Origin: Oscheius dolichura
Taxonomy: Eukaryota; Nematoda; Chromadorea; Rhabditida; Rhabditidae
Direction of reading: 5' to 3'
NCBI GenBank assembly: GCA_932521035.1
Contig: OW051495.1
Coordinates: 4,402,001-4,466,000, forward strand
Length of the DNA stretch: 64,000 bases
Each line of letters begins with the position of its first letter. The first letter of the stretch is position 1. A program made the translations under genes and the position numbers. This document shows, piece by piece, positions 25,280 through 38,823 of the stretch. The notes under the pieces were generated by a model. The model did no database searches and had not been told where the DNA came from. It worked only from the letters and a program-made list of their open reading frames with translations.

Positions 25280-26533
25280 ATGAAGAAGCACTTGATCCGT
25301 CTGGTGGAATGCCAGAAGATAGTGGTGCCGGTGGCCCTGAACATGCTGCTGACCCTGGCCTGCTGGGTCGGCGTCTACGAGATGAAGGTGGACGAGCAGC
25401 TGGTCGAGATGCTCTTCGGCAACTCGGGCCACACGCTCTCGGAGGCCCTGGTCAACGGCTTCTGCTCGGCCCTGATGCTCGTCTGCGTGGCCTTCCTGAT
25501 GCTCGCCTTCGCCATGTACGACATGCGCCGCCTCGTCCAGTTCTGGCTCTACTCCAGCTGTGTCCTCCTCCTTTTCATGGTCTCCTCCAACTTTTTCTAG
25601 TCAGTCCTCTCTCCCTTTTCTCCTTTATCCCTGCTGTCTCCAGCGCTCTCCTGTTGGGTCCTGACGCGGAAGATGCCCCGATCGTGGAGCTGTGGCCCGT
25701 GGCCCTGTGTACTGCCGTCTACGGTCTGGTCGGGATAGCCACCTATTTCACGCGGCGCCTCCCGTCCGGCCTCCACCGCGTCTACGTTATCACCAACTGT
25801 TCCCTCGTCTCCCTCTACTACCTTCGCTGTCTCCCTGGAAATACGGCCTGGGTGGTTCTGGTGGCCGTAGCCTGTTGGGATATGTTTGCCGTCCTCTCGC
25901 CCTACGGGCCTCTGAATATCGTCCAGGCCAAAGCCAAGGATTACAGTGCCGATGTTTGTCTCCTCTCTTTCTCTTTCAAAAATTGTTTAGGTCCTCCGTT
26001 TCCTGATGTTCAGCGCGAGCGACGCCCCCGCCATCGAAGTGGACATCATCACCCAGCCCGCCTCCTCGTCCTCCTCCTCGTCGTCTTCTTCAGATGAGAG
26101 TGACGGGTCCGAGTCGACGGCAGACTCGGGAGCAGAAGAAGCAGAGGGCAACAGAAGCATCGGCGGAAAGGTGTCTGAGACTGCCGAGGACGCGTTGAAC
26201 GACGACAACTTCAAGCTGGGAATGGGCGACTTCGTCTTCTACGGGCTCCTCGTCGGCCGGTCGGCTGTCAGCGGCAGCCTCCTGGCCACCTCCGGCTGTG
26301 TCTGCGGCATCATTTACGGCCTCGTCATTACTCTTGTCTTCCTCTCCTCCGGTCAGTTATTCTCCTCCTTCTCCGGTCTCATTCGTTTAATCTCAGACGA
26401 GAGGACCACGCCAGCCCTGCCACTGTCCATCTTCATGGGAATGCTGTTCCACCTGAGCGGCCTCCAGTTCGAGCCGATCCTCGAAAAGGCGACGGGCCAT
26501 CTATTCGATGTGCCCCTCTATCTCTCTGCATAA
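25280..26533 (+). CDS. Presenilin-family aspartyl protease, SPE-4-like
   Basis: This is an intramembrane aspartyl protease of the presenilin family. Family motifs are present: the first catalytic Asp in VACWDMFAVLSPYGPL (YD in canonical presenilins, WD here), the GxGD motif as KLGMGDFVFYGLL, and the PAL motif as TPALPLSIFMGML. Multiple membrane spans precede the first Asp. The loop between the two Asp residues is acidic and has a run of ten Ser. The protein is short at its N-terminus and poorly conserved outside the motifs, which fits the sperm-specific SPE-4 branch of nematodes better than SEL-12 or HOP-1. The four exons are separated by introns near 25600, 25954 and 26351. ATG 25280 follows a TTCATGTAG acceptor; an in-frame ATG at 25250 is the alternative. 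Confidence 0.82.
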
Positions 26534-27058
26534 ATGTTGTGTTTTGTTCCGAGATTGCATAAAGTTGTCTCTGGCTGTCCTATTCCTTATTCCGCCTTGA
26601 TTAGTCCTGCGACAGCTGCGCAACAGCACGACAAGTATCAATCCAGGCAGGGCGGGTACGATCCATTATTCAAGACGACAATGCCTACTTTTGAGACGTC
26701 GTCGTGTTATAGAGGGGAGATTATTAAGACGGGGTGGGGGGAATGTTTCTCCTTGATCCACACCACACTCCAATCCCCTTACGGTATCCTCCTCCTCTTC
26801 CTCCTCCTCCTCCATGCCTCTGCCGACTTCTGTGTAGTCTCGTCTTCAGGGGGAAGATCTTTCCTGCAAAGTTGGCCTTGTCGAACAATAGCTTTCTTAG
26901 GAGTTTTGTCTCTCGGAAATGCATCGAAAAGAGCTGTCTATGGTCCTGTTAATATTCGATGAGTGCCTGATGCATGTCCCCAGCTGCCACCCGACTGGCT
27001 CCTCCCTCCCTCGGCCCCCGCCCCGCTACAGTCTTCTCTCCTCTGCCGGCCGCTCCCG
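26534..27058. other. Intergenic upstream of mec-3
   Basis: This is the mec-3 upstream region, with a CT-rich stretch near 26780-26830. MEC-3 and its partner UNC-86 bind such promoters in C. elegans, but I could not assign sites with confidence. No coding sequence is seen. Confidence 0.4.
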
Positions 27059-28343
27059 ATGGAGTACCTGTTCGAGGAGAAGGCCCCCCTCTCGGCCATG
27101 GACCAGGTGGTCAACTCCATCGGCCTCGATACAGAAGTACAGGTTCGTTGGCTGAGTACACCACAAACCGTAAGATTTCTGGTCAAATGCCGAGTTTGTG
27201 TGCAGCCTTTTCGGGGCCAGAGTCTGGTCAAAGTGAGTGTGGTGCTTCGTGCCCCCGGGGTTCCTTTGAGACAGATCCGTTCAGGTCGAGAAGAACACGC
27301 TCCACGAGGTATGCTGTCGCTGCGTCGTCTGCCATGCGCCCCTCCAGGAGAAGTGCCACGAGAGAAGCGGCCGCCTCTACTGCGACGAGCACTACTTCAG
27401 GTGTCCGGGTCTGTTCCCACCGTAATCTTCAAATCCCAGGGACTGCAGCCCGTATCGATGTGCCGGCTGTAAGCAAGGCGTTGCTCCTTGTGACATGGTG
27501 TACAAGCTCAAGGTAAAGAGCCCCGTCTTCCAATGGAAGAGGCCTTTCCAGGCAGGGATGGTCTTCCACGTGGCCTGTCATGCTTGTTGCCGTTGTGGGA
27601 GGACACTGTCTCCCGGAGAACAGATCCTCGTGGACGAGATGGCCATGACGGTGGCCTGTATGGCTCATTACTACGGAGGTTGCCTGTCCCCTTCCCCTGA
27701 AAAAGTTCTTTCCAGACCAGGCGCCGTGCTCCTCCAGTTTCCCCGGCTACCCTGCCCCAGTTGAGGTCCCGCCCGAAAGTGACTTCCAGATCAAAAAGGT
27801 TGGAATGCGAAGGGCACTGACCTGGGTATTTAGGAGGTGGACACCTACGGCTACGGGTTCGAGAGCTACGCCTTCTCCGAGTACTGCGACGACGATGGAA
27901 AGTTCCTGAAGAGGCGGGGACCGAGGACGACGATCAAACAAAATCAGGTACGGGCGGAGATCGGCCTAGATGAATAATATTCAGCTGGATGTCCTAAACA
28001 GCATATTTTCAACGACACCGAAGCCGTCAAAACACGCACGGGCCAAGCTGGCTCTGGAGACGGGACTGTCCATGAGGGTGATCCAGGTAGGCGGAGGAGG
28101 AGGGCAAGATAATGAGAGACACAGGTCTGGTTCCAAAACAGACGGTCCAAGGAACGGCGGCTGAAACATCTGTGCAACTATCTGAGACACTACGAGCAGA
28201 GGGGCCTCATCCCGCCGCCCATCAACTTTTCCGCTGGTATGTCGCCAGAAGTCGCAGATGGGGCATTTCCAGACGGAACGGCATTCGGAGGAATGATCGG
28301 CGGCCTGGACGCGGGCTTCGAGGAAGACGAAGACGATGAATAA
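27059..28343 (+). CDS. mec-3: MEC-3 LIM-homeodomain transcription factor
   Basis: This nuclear transcription factor specifies touch-receptor neurons in C. elegans. The N-terminus [20 protein letters not shown] resembles C. elegans MEC-3. LIM1 runs from KCRVC through [11 protein letters not shown] to [12 protein letters not shown]2 runs from [19 protein letters not shown] through [20 protein letters not shown] to VACMAH. A MEC-3-specific [16 protein letters not shown] stretch follows. The homeodomain opens [17 protein letters not shown] and has recognition helix [20 protein letters not shown], with an intron at VIQ|VWF. The tail [18 protein letters not shown] then ends in an acidic EEDEDDE. 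The LIM1 entry may contain an extra intron near 27140. The stop codon overlaps an AATAAA. Conservation is striking against the divergent neighbours. Confidence 0.95.
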
Positions 28344-28344
28344 A
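28339..28344 (+). terminator. AATAAA overlapping the mec-3 stop codon
   Basis: The last codons GAATAA plus the next base create AATAAA. If it is used, the 3' UTR is only some 15-25 nt. Confidence 0.45.
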
Positions 28345-28469
28345 ATGTTAATAATGAGAGTGTTTTGTTGCCTGGCTAATACGGCTATCCGACTATCCGG
28401 CTATCCCCCGCCCCTTGAGCGGATAAGCCCGGCCGAAGACACTCCGCACTTCGACGTAGCTCCGATCGC

Positions 28470-30427
28470 ATGGGCAGTTGTACGGTATGATTATTCTTTG
28501 TTCCGTTCTATTAAAAGCAGCCGTTTGTAACTAGAATATTGTGAGAGAGCAAGGAGTAGCCCTCCGTTTTCCAGAGCCATGAGTTGCCCAAGAAGAGGAT
28601 AGTCCACAGTCTGCCCGCGACTTGTATCCTCTCCGCCCCCGAGAAGAAGGAAGAGCCCGTAAAGCCATTCACCTACGAGAACATCGAGGTGCTCTTGACG
28701 ACTTTTGATAACCCCCGGCCGTAGACACAACCGACCGAGAAGCGGGCCGTCGTCTGCCTGCCCCATGTGTCCGGGTTGGAATCCGACCGCCTGGGTCTCC
28801 TCGACTTGGACGAGTCGAGCCCGACCTACATGAAGGTGATCTCGTCGGCTTCGAGTGACAGATTGAGATCAATTGAAGGTGTTGTCCACGGTCAAACTTG
28901 GATGTGGACAGGAGCCGGGCAGAATTAACTGGACCCGGAGTGCCCGTAGTGCCGCCGACGTCAGCAGTGTTGTTTCCCTTTCACCCGGGGTGATCTTCCC
29001 TTTCAGGTCCTTCGCTCCCACGTGGTGGTGCCCTGTATGAACACCAATCGGATTCAAGTGATCTCCGTCGAGGGCGAGTCCATGCGGGTCGTCAAGGTAT
29101 TTCCCAATGAGCCGGGTATTTGGTCAGGTGATTGAAGGTGATTGTCTAAAACAACGAGACCTTGGCTGTCCTTACGCTGTGCGTACTTTGCCACTGGCAG
29201 AAGCCCCAGTCCATATTTCCACTTTGGGAGACCGAGACGGTCACGGGAAAGGTTTGTCCCCTCTCAATAGTCACTGGTTCAGGGGATTTCCTCCTCCTCG
29301 ACAGACACACCTTCAGCCTCCGAGACCGGACCCCAAGGGATACCTTCTCCGGGTTCGGGGGAGACTTCGCCTTCCAGGCCAGGCATAACATCATGATGAC
29401 CACCGAGTGGGGACCGCCTCGTCTCTTCCGCCAGGTGAGGCCCTTCCTCCCCCGAACAGCTCCGCCTCCTCCAGGGCTTCTCCCCCAGCGACATAGAAAA
29501 TATGGCGGAAAACTTTGGAAACAGGGTGTATGTATGGAAGATCTCGCCCCCGGAGCTGCAGCAGACGATCGAGCTGGACGACGACGAGGGCTGTCTCGTG
29601 ACCACCGTCCGTTTCCTGCACAACCCCGAAGTCCGTCTGTTTCGATCGGATATAACCCAGAATTAGACTAACCACGCTTTCGCCTGCTCTGCCATCGGCT
29701 CCTCCATCTACCACATTTTCATGGATTCCGTGTCCGCCCTGTGGACTGCCCAAAAAGTAACCCAGATCCCGCCAATTCAAGTAGGGTTTATCTCCTTTCT
29801 ACCAGTTTTTGCCCAGGTTAAAAACTGGGAGTGCAGCGAGGTGCCGGCCCTTCTGACAGACCTGATCATTTCCTTCGACGACAAATGGCTCTTTGTGGCC
29901 GGCTGGCTGCACGGGGTCATTTGGAGGTTCGATATTTCTGACCCCTTCCGAGTCTCGTTGCACTCTTCCCTCGCCCTGGGAGGCCTCTTCGTCTCCGAGA
30001 AGAATATAATACCGTTGATGAACACGAAGGAGGCTAGTTCGCAACAGTTACTTATGGCTTGTCGCCCTCTTCAGCCTCGCCCAGTGGTCTCCTTGTCTCC
30101 GATTACCATCAGGGGCATCCAATATCGGGGAGGCCCCGCCATTTTTCAGCTGTCTCTCGACGGTCGTCGCCTATATGTTGGCAATTCCTTTTACAAAAGC
30201 TGGGATACCCAATTCTTCCCGGATATAATCAGGTATACTCTATCTCAGAACAAGCCATTTTTATCAGCGACGGTGGTCAACTCGTAAAGGTGGATATTAC
30301 GCCAAAGGGTCTAGAGTTGAACCCGAATTTCATACTCGATTTATCAGTGAAAACCGATGGTGGCCCATACGTTTCAAGAGATTTACATTTTTTCGAAGGT
30401 GACTGTACTGGTGACAATTTCCTGTAA
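28470..30427 (+). CDS. SELENBP1: Selenium-binding protein 1 / methanethiol oxidase
   Basis: This SELENBP1 family protein oxidises methanethiol to H2O2, formaldehyde and H2S. Family stretches in order are RAVVCLPHVSG, VLRSHVVVPCMNTNRIQVIS, APVHISTLGDRDGHGKGDFL, FAFQARHNIMMTTEWGPPRL, FGNRVYVWKI, TTVRFLHNPE, ALLTDLIISFDDKWLFVAGW, LHGVIWRFDISDPF, GGPAIFQLSLDGRRLYVGNS and LELNPNFILDLSV. Eight or more introns of 31-90 nt fit in phase. The start is uncertain: ATG 28470 gives MGSCT, a possible N-myristoylation signal, spliced to SHELPKKRIVHS. The last two exons are AT-rich while the rest is GC-rich. The gene begins 126 bp after mec-3 on the same strand. Confidence 0.88.
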
Positions 30428-30489
30428 ATATAAGTATTTTTTTCTCAATCTACTTATCATAATATAAATATTTATATATATACAAAAGA

Positions 30490-33400
30490 TTATGAACCAG
30501 TACTATCGGTCAGGCTAAGAAGCGATCTTGTCGAACACGTTTCTGATCTACGGCTATCCACAAAACCCCACCTGTCAAACTGGACCAGCAGCATTTTTGC
30601 GTAATTGTTGTCCGTTTCAGTTCCCAGTTCTAGGAAATAACAACTAGGCAGTAAAAACACTCACTTTCGCTTAGCACTCGTATACAGTCATAAAAATTTG
30701 TAAAGTGAATATCACACGATCGAGCGTCGCCCTGAGCAAACGCAGCTGCAAATAAGTTAGAGTAATCCGCTATCTACAAAAATAAAAGCTAAGACTGTTT
30801 TTATGTGAGTTACAAGAGTTATTATCCTTGAAGTTGATGTGTTTTTTGTTTCTAAACGGGTACGCTGAAAAAGATGTCGCATCGTATGTCTGAAAATAAG
30901 TTTAAAAAATTAATATATCATAAATTTCACCTATGTATATTAATTAAATCCATAAAAGATTTGGCTTTAAGAAGTTCAGCTTCCATTTCATCTCTTATAT
31001 TGCGAACCATGCTGACGACATGGCTTAACAGACATCTGACTATTGATATCATTTTGTTCCTTCGAAAAAATGCAATACGATCCTCACCCAGACAAAATAA
31101 ATTCTCTCTTAGATTGATCTATAACTAATACATCTCCTAACTTTTTCGACTAACCTCAAGCAATGCCTTATAAGCGGTAGAAAGGAGAAGAAATTGATCT
31201 CTGATATGGGCGTATCGTGTAGAGTGATTTCGGGTAATAATCAAATCCAGTGGAGGAGGCGCCTCGTAAAATAATGAATCTATAATCAATGATTTGCTAA
31301 TATTTGAAAATGAAACCTTTCTCAGCCCGTAGGTTAAGTATGTGCCGTCTTGATACTCCAAATAATGTAAGATTTTTCGTTGTTACTTCGTTTGTTTGGA
31401 GCATTCTATGACTGGAAAGAGGCAAAAACACACAGGCGACTAGTTTCATTGCATCTAGGAAATCTGTTACAAGAGAAGCGATGATTTTTGGTGAAGAAAG
31501 TGGTCTAGAAATTAACAAATTTTAAATTATTTGTATATTTTACTTCAAGATTAAATTAAGCATTTCTGACAGACCCAAAGAACTTGCAGTGGACAAAATT
31601 TCTTCTAAATCTTCAAAGCACGTCTAAAATATCAGCAATAATTTATAGAACCAAAAGAACAAATATACCGAATGCTGTACAGACTCTTCATAAAGTTTGT
31701 CATAGTCTATGGAACTATGCAAATTATTTCTCAAGATTTTGAGGAGCCGGCTCGTGTAAATTACTTCATTAAGGGTTCGATTCTTATTAGTTTCTAAAGC
31801 AATGTCTACCTTTAATACTGATAAATCTAACCGGATGCACCACAGAATACTACCATATAGTCTCCAGGATGTGATGAAACATTGGATTTTGTAAGATATG
31901 TAGCCAAAGAGAGGACTATGAACTTGTTGAAATCGCTCAAAAGTTCTTTATAATGTGCTTCTCTAGTTAATGAATACATTTTTGATATTAATACTGATAA
32001 ATCATAATCCTTAAAAGATAGAGGGAGTTATGTAAACATATACAAACTTACTGACTTTGAACTTGATATTAATGTAAGACAAACTCGGACGTAGTTTTCT
32101 TTTTCGTGTACTATGCTAGTAATACTCTTTAGGGCAGAAAGTAATGTATGCATACCCTCAATTTCTTTTTTAATGAATGTGCTAAACATTAATTATATTA
32201 TGAAGGTCTGAATCTGAACCTCAACGTTCCCAGTTGTTTCTCACATGACGCTCTAATAACTTCTCTTGAATCATTTACAGGCTTTAGCAGCTGTTTTCTT
32301 AGATGCAACAGTCTAAAGGGGGATACTATAAGAAGAAAAAGCCCACCTGTTAGCATTCTCAACATGAGGCGTTAGAAGGGCTACTGTTTCTTTTAATTGC
32401 CAGTAAAAGTTATTATCACGCATTTCACAGTGATCATAAAGTAAAAAGGATTCCTAAACATTTATCTCTTATGTAAAACCTTTTTTAATGAAAAATCAAA
32501 CGAAACCATACGTCGTTCTGAGCTTGAAACAAATCAGAACTTTGACCTTCGTATAGTAACATCAAATTCATCAGAACGTTAGAGCGCTCAAAGATGTAAG
32601 ATGTCAAAATTTCATCATCTGAAAAAGTAATACATATTTCGTTAACTTTTTTATTCGTTTTAAATAAATTGTAAAATAACCATCGGAATCCTGCGCAGTG
32701 TCTAATGGCGATGGCTTATATAAAGAAGAGGCTAAACGAAGCCTTTGGTTCCTCAACGTCGCGGTAAATGCCGATGAAAGCTGTCCGGATTCGGTTACAG
32801 GAGTACCAACATCGTCTACATTGTGGTTATCTAAATTAAATAATAAATAGTTTAACTAATAGAACCAACTGCAAATTTTTGGCATGCGAAGGTTTTTGAG
32901 AACGGAGGTTATATCCCAAGGGAGCCAAGGTATTTCGTTTTGAAAAAGAAAGTCATTACCAGGAATTTTGTTTATATGACCATCTAAATGCCCAGCTATC
33001 TGAAAAATAGATCTAATATGTATATAGCAGCATCGTTACAAGATTTTGGTTCCAAGCTCCCTGATAAATAGATTTTAAAAGTGTAAAGCTATCTATTTGA
33101 GATGTACAGAAAAGAACAAAATAACAAAGTGTGTTGTCGACTGAAGCCAAAGTTTCTGAAAAATCACATTATGATAAGGAAAATGGCAACTTACCAACGT
33201 ATTTTTCAAATATTTCTATAAGTATTTTAGAGCAGTTACTCGTTTGAAGCGCTTCTAGTATAGATTCTTTCAAATTATCTGCTGTCAACATCTAAAAATT
33301 GAATAAAATATTGAAGACCTTACCTCACGTCTATTGTGATACATACTGACTGTCAGCATATGAGACATTAATTCTACATATCCGAAGGAGTTTTCATTAG

Positions 33401-33521
33401 AACAAGGTCCATAGATCAGCCATGGCAAATCATAAAGCATTGTTCTACAATATAGTAAGGAGGGTGATACAGTGAAAAAGTAGGTTTGTTCGTACATTAC
33501 GCTCCAGTACATATACACCAT
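30490..33521 (-). CDS. Gamma-tubulin complex component (GCP family), tentative
   Basis: This is an AT-rich gene with about 18 short introns. The C-terminal half fits the GRIP2 region of gamma-tubulin complex proteins. It has PPPLDLIITRNHSTRYAHIR then DQFLLLSTAYKALLE, a helix pair MISIVRCLLSHVVSMVRNIR, AKSFMDLINIHRHTMRHLFQ, ITLVTHIKTVLAF, and a terminal segment IRVLSEKLGTETDNNYAKML with QFD, where GCPs end in a ...LLxRLDFN-type helix. The N-terminal half (YGPCSNENSFGYVELMSHML onward) is helical and not recognisable by eye. Whether it is GCP2-3-like or GCP4-6-like I cannot say. The start ATG 33521 lies just after a TTGTTTAG acceptor and 53 bp from the EF-G2 stop, suggesting a downstream operon gene. 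Confidence 0.58.
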
Positions 33522-33574
33522 ATTTGATAAATTATAAACTAAACAATTTGAAAACAACTTTGAAACAATGAAAG

Positions 33575-36486
33575 TTAATGTCTACATTTTGCAATAATGG
33601 CTTGCTCATCATGCTTGCTAACTGTTACATATTTGTCAACCTATAATAACTCCGTTAAACTTGCTTACCATATTCAGTACCTCAACATGCAGACTCCCTA
33701 AACCAGAGGTTAATATCCGTATAACACTGGCAAGGCCTTCCATTTCCGCTAAAGGAATAAGCGCCACGATTTTTCCTCCTTTATCTATAAACGCTAAATA
33801 TTGGTTCAAATAATAAAAAAGCATACCTGCTTTCTGTTCACATTGCACAATTTGAGACCGCCTTTTTGCTAGCTCTTGTAAAATTGGCTGGGCACTATTA
33901 TAACCATCTTCCGTATTAATCTCCAGCTTCATTAAAGGTTCGATTAAATGGGCACCAGTGAGCTTTATAGCTTCACTTACACACTTATGAGCACAAGCAG
34001 ACACTAAACTCATTATTATTCATGAATATAAATCTTATAAGTTATAACTTACAAAGGGCATTATTGATCTTTCCACCGCTTACGGTTATTTCTTTTAATG
34101 TAATCACAATATCCTGCACTGGGTAACCAAGGATGGGGCCATTATGTAAAGCGTTTGTACAGCCTTCGGAAATGGCCTTTTGCCATTCATGCCGGAGTGG
34201 ACGCGAATCTTGGGGAAGATCAACAATAATCTACTTGTTAATTTATTCCGATATAACTTATTTTCCAAACTTTCTTGAAGTTTCCGACGTCCGCTTTTGG
34301 CTCGATCAACATGCCCAGAAAAACTTTGTGAGTTCTTGACGATTCTCCTTGTTCATCCATAACCGTAGCTTGATGGCTGATAGAATTTGAGATACCCTCA
34401 CGATAAGCTATCTAATAACGTTCGAGTAAAAAACGCTAACTAAGGAAACCTGCAGAGGACCAAAAAAGACATCCAGATTCCACTCTCGTTTAAATTTATC
34501 TTTGATAATTTCTAAATGAAGCTCTCCCATCGTTTCAATAACTGTCTGATCGGTATCTTTACTTTTTCTAATTCTGATAGATGGATCCTATAATCTAAAT
34601 GTCAAACAATTTAAACAAAATTTGAGTACCTCTACAGAAATCTGCAGCAAGGCGTTTTCAAAATCCCGAATAGTCTTTGAAGAAGGCGGTTCAATGCTGC
34701 AGAAATATACTGGTTCCGGAATTTCGATTCCTAAATTTTTTGCGGTTACAAAATGCTAAAATACCAGAAAAAATGTAGCCTTTGTCATTTTTTCGCAAAT
34801 GGAGCTGCCTAAGCATCCCTTTATGAATATTTGGAACAACAGATTTACTACTAAAATGACTCTAATTAATTAATTTACTGTTAGAATGAAAACCTTCCAA
34901 TTAAAGTGTCTCCAGTCAAAGTGCTTTTCAAGCCTGAGGCAATGACAATCTCTCCAGCTCCAGCCGATTTTATAGGATTTAGAAGATCTCCATAGGGCGA
35001 GAAAAGCTTAAAATGTTTTGCAATTAGAAAAAAAAACTGGAAATACGCGAAGAGGTCCTTCATTGTCATCGCGATTAACATTGTAAACAGTAGATCCACT
35101 TTGTACAGTTCCGGTATAAATACGAAGGTAGCTAAGCTGGCCTTTTCGCTTTTCGTGGCCAATCTAATAAGGTGTCGATATTCTATATAAGCATACTTTA
35201 AAAACGAGGGCAGAAAGTTCATTTCCAAATATCGAAGAGAGTTTTTGCTCCATAACTTCTGCTTGGGGTAAGAATTCTGATATCTGCAAACATCAACCAT
35301 AAACTTATCAACTACAGTCAAACTTGATTTAATAAAGGAAGAACTGATGAAGGACAATGCAACGCTGATCCACAAGATACCACTGCTCCTCTGCGGTTTG
35401 CAGTAATATCGCCAAGTCCTGTGGTATGATTACAAGCATTGCAAAACAATTACTTTTCAAAATAGTTTCATCATTGACCTTTGTACAATCACCATTACAA
35501 TTCTCTAGAAAATGGTTCATAAATTGTGCATCGATATCGGCTAACCGAAAGCATAATTCTTCTTTTTTCAGTAGAAATTGGTCCATATGGATTGCCTAAA
35601 TAATCTTAAATAATGTACAGTTTCTCTTACATCTATTTCCTCCCATTTTGAGCTTCCCATTTTCAATAGTCTTCTATTTAAAATATCGATAAATCCAAAG
35701 AAAGCACTGTTATTATATAGAGGAAACACAGTAAGGACACCTAGGAGCAGTCGTATAGAATAATTTATCGCACCTTTAATATTTAACTTCTCTTCTATAC
35801 TGTTCAAAACATGATCCACGTTAACATCGCTCTTGTCCATTTTATTTATGAAAAATATCGATGGTAAATTAAACTTTGTAGCTTGTCGCCAAACAGTTCG
35901 GGTTTGTGCCTGTAAAACTTGAAGCAGTTTAAGTAAACAATACCTGAACTCCGGCTTTTGAATCCAATATCGTGACGACACCATCTAGAACTCGAGTGCA
36001 TCGTTCGACTTCTACTGAAACCGCATAGAAAACATATAAAGAAAAGCCTACATGTGAAGTCAACATGCCCAGGGGTGTCTATAAGATTTACATGTGTGTT
36101 TTTCCAATTGAAAGAAACTGCAGCTGATTGAACAGTAATTCCTATTTATTTAAAATGAGTAACATTAGCTGTAGACTTACCTCTTTCACGCTCAATCTGT
36201 AAATAATCCGTTACAGTACTGCCAGAGTCAACATCTCCTATGAAACGGGTAGCACCAGCTAAGTAAAGCAAGCGTTCTGTCACAGTTGTTTTCCCGGCAT
36301 CGATATGGGCGATTATTCCAATATTTCTTATATCTTTACTAGAGAGATTCTAACAACAAGCGTACAATAATTTCCTTCTTGAAAACCTGGCTGTTCCAAC
36401 GCTTTACAAGTATAAATGAGTAACGGTGGAAGCGAAACATCTGATGTCGGTGTATCTATTTCGCAAAGGGAATAAAATATCTGCAT
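33575..36486 (-). CDS. GFM2: Mitochondrial elongation factor G2 (ribosome recycling GTPase)
   Basis: This is a translational GTPase of the EF-G family, mitochondrial form. It has G1 [10 protein letters not shown], then [20 protein letters not shown] (switch I), G3 [11 protein letters not shown]4 FINKMDKSD, and domain IV/V ending in [18 protein letters not shown]. The [14 protein letters not shown] form fits GFM2 (RRF2mt), which splits mitoribosomes after termination, and GFM1 is less likely. About 14 introns of 28-50 nt are seen. The 5' end is uncertain. ATG 36486 opens [13 protein letters not shown] and splices to [12 protein letters not shown]; another first exon with a better targeting sequence may exist upstream, up to about 36630. 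It is head-to-head with Rpt3. Confidence 0.85.
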
Positions 36487-36757
36487 ACGATGTGCTGTAG
36501 TTATAGAGAAGAAGCAATACACATCGGAATAGAATACCCACAAAAAGTGAAAAATATTTTTTCAAATTGTCACAATTGCGCCCACGTAAAATAAAGTACG
36601 CAGGGCCGGGGAAAAATGACAAAAGTGATGACAATCGACTTGAGGCTTCGATTCTTCCAGTTCTCTTTACTTTTTGTCCATTTTTGCCATAAAATTACTT
36701 CTCGAAAGATTGTATGTATTGAAACGCAAGTCGTTTTCAGGGAGCGAACATTCTACC

Positions 36758-38457
<1,700 letters not shown>

Positions 38458-38823
38458 TTGAATAACCGGTTATTTATAACCTATTGTACTCGTCTCAAGT
38501 GAATGTATACTCTCATTATTATTTTATAAACGGTGTGATTAAAGGAGCAGTTAGGTCTGGGGGAAAAGTGCCTCCAATTGCCTCCAACGGCCCGCGAAAA
38601 CGGAATTTGAATTTCGATTTTTATCATTTTCTCGTTTATCTGGCATGTGTATGTGTGCTTCCAAATTTTTTTCTGATAGGCAGCTGACTATTTTACAATC
38701 AAAAAATAATAGAAATGCTGCATATTTGAGGAAATTGGAAAAAGGGGTTTTTCTGTACGTCTCGAGGAGATTTGGGCTTTCCTTCTATGTGACAGAAAGC
38801 ACCACTGCTCAGGGGGCAGTTGT
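38458..38823. other. Intergenic between convergent genes
   Basis: This is the spacer between the 3' ends of Rpt3 (plus) and threonine aldolase (minus). I see no coding sequence. The switch from AT-rich to GC-rich lies here. Confidence 0.55.

Noticed and set aside
25309-26097. Second long plus-strand frame over the presenilin gene
   Set aside because: It is the +2 shadow of a GC-rich coding exon; only the other frame has membrane spans and presenilin motifs.
28491-29780. Minus-strand ORFs opposite SELENBP1
   Set aside because: Antisense shadows; all conserved SELENBP1 blocks read on the plus strand.
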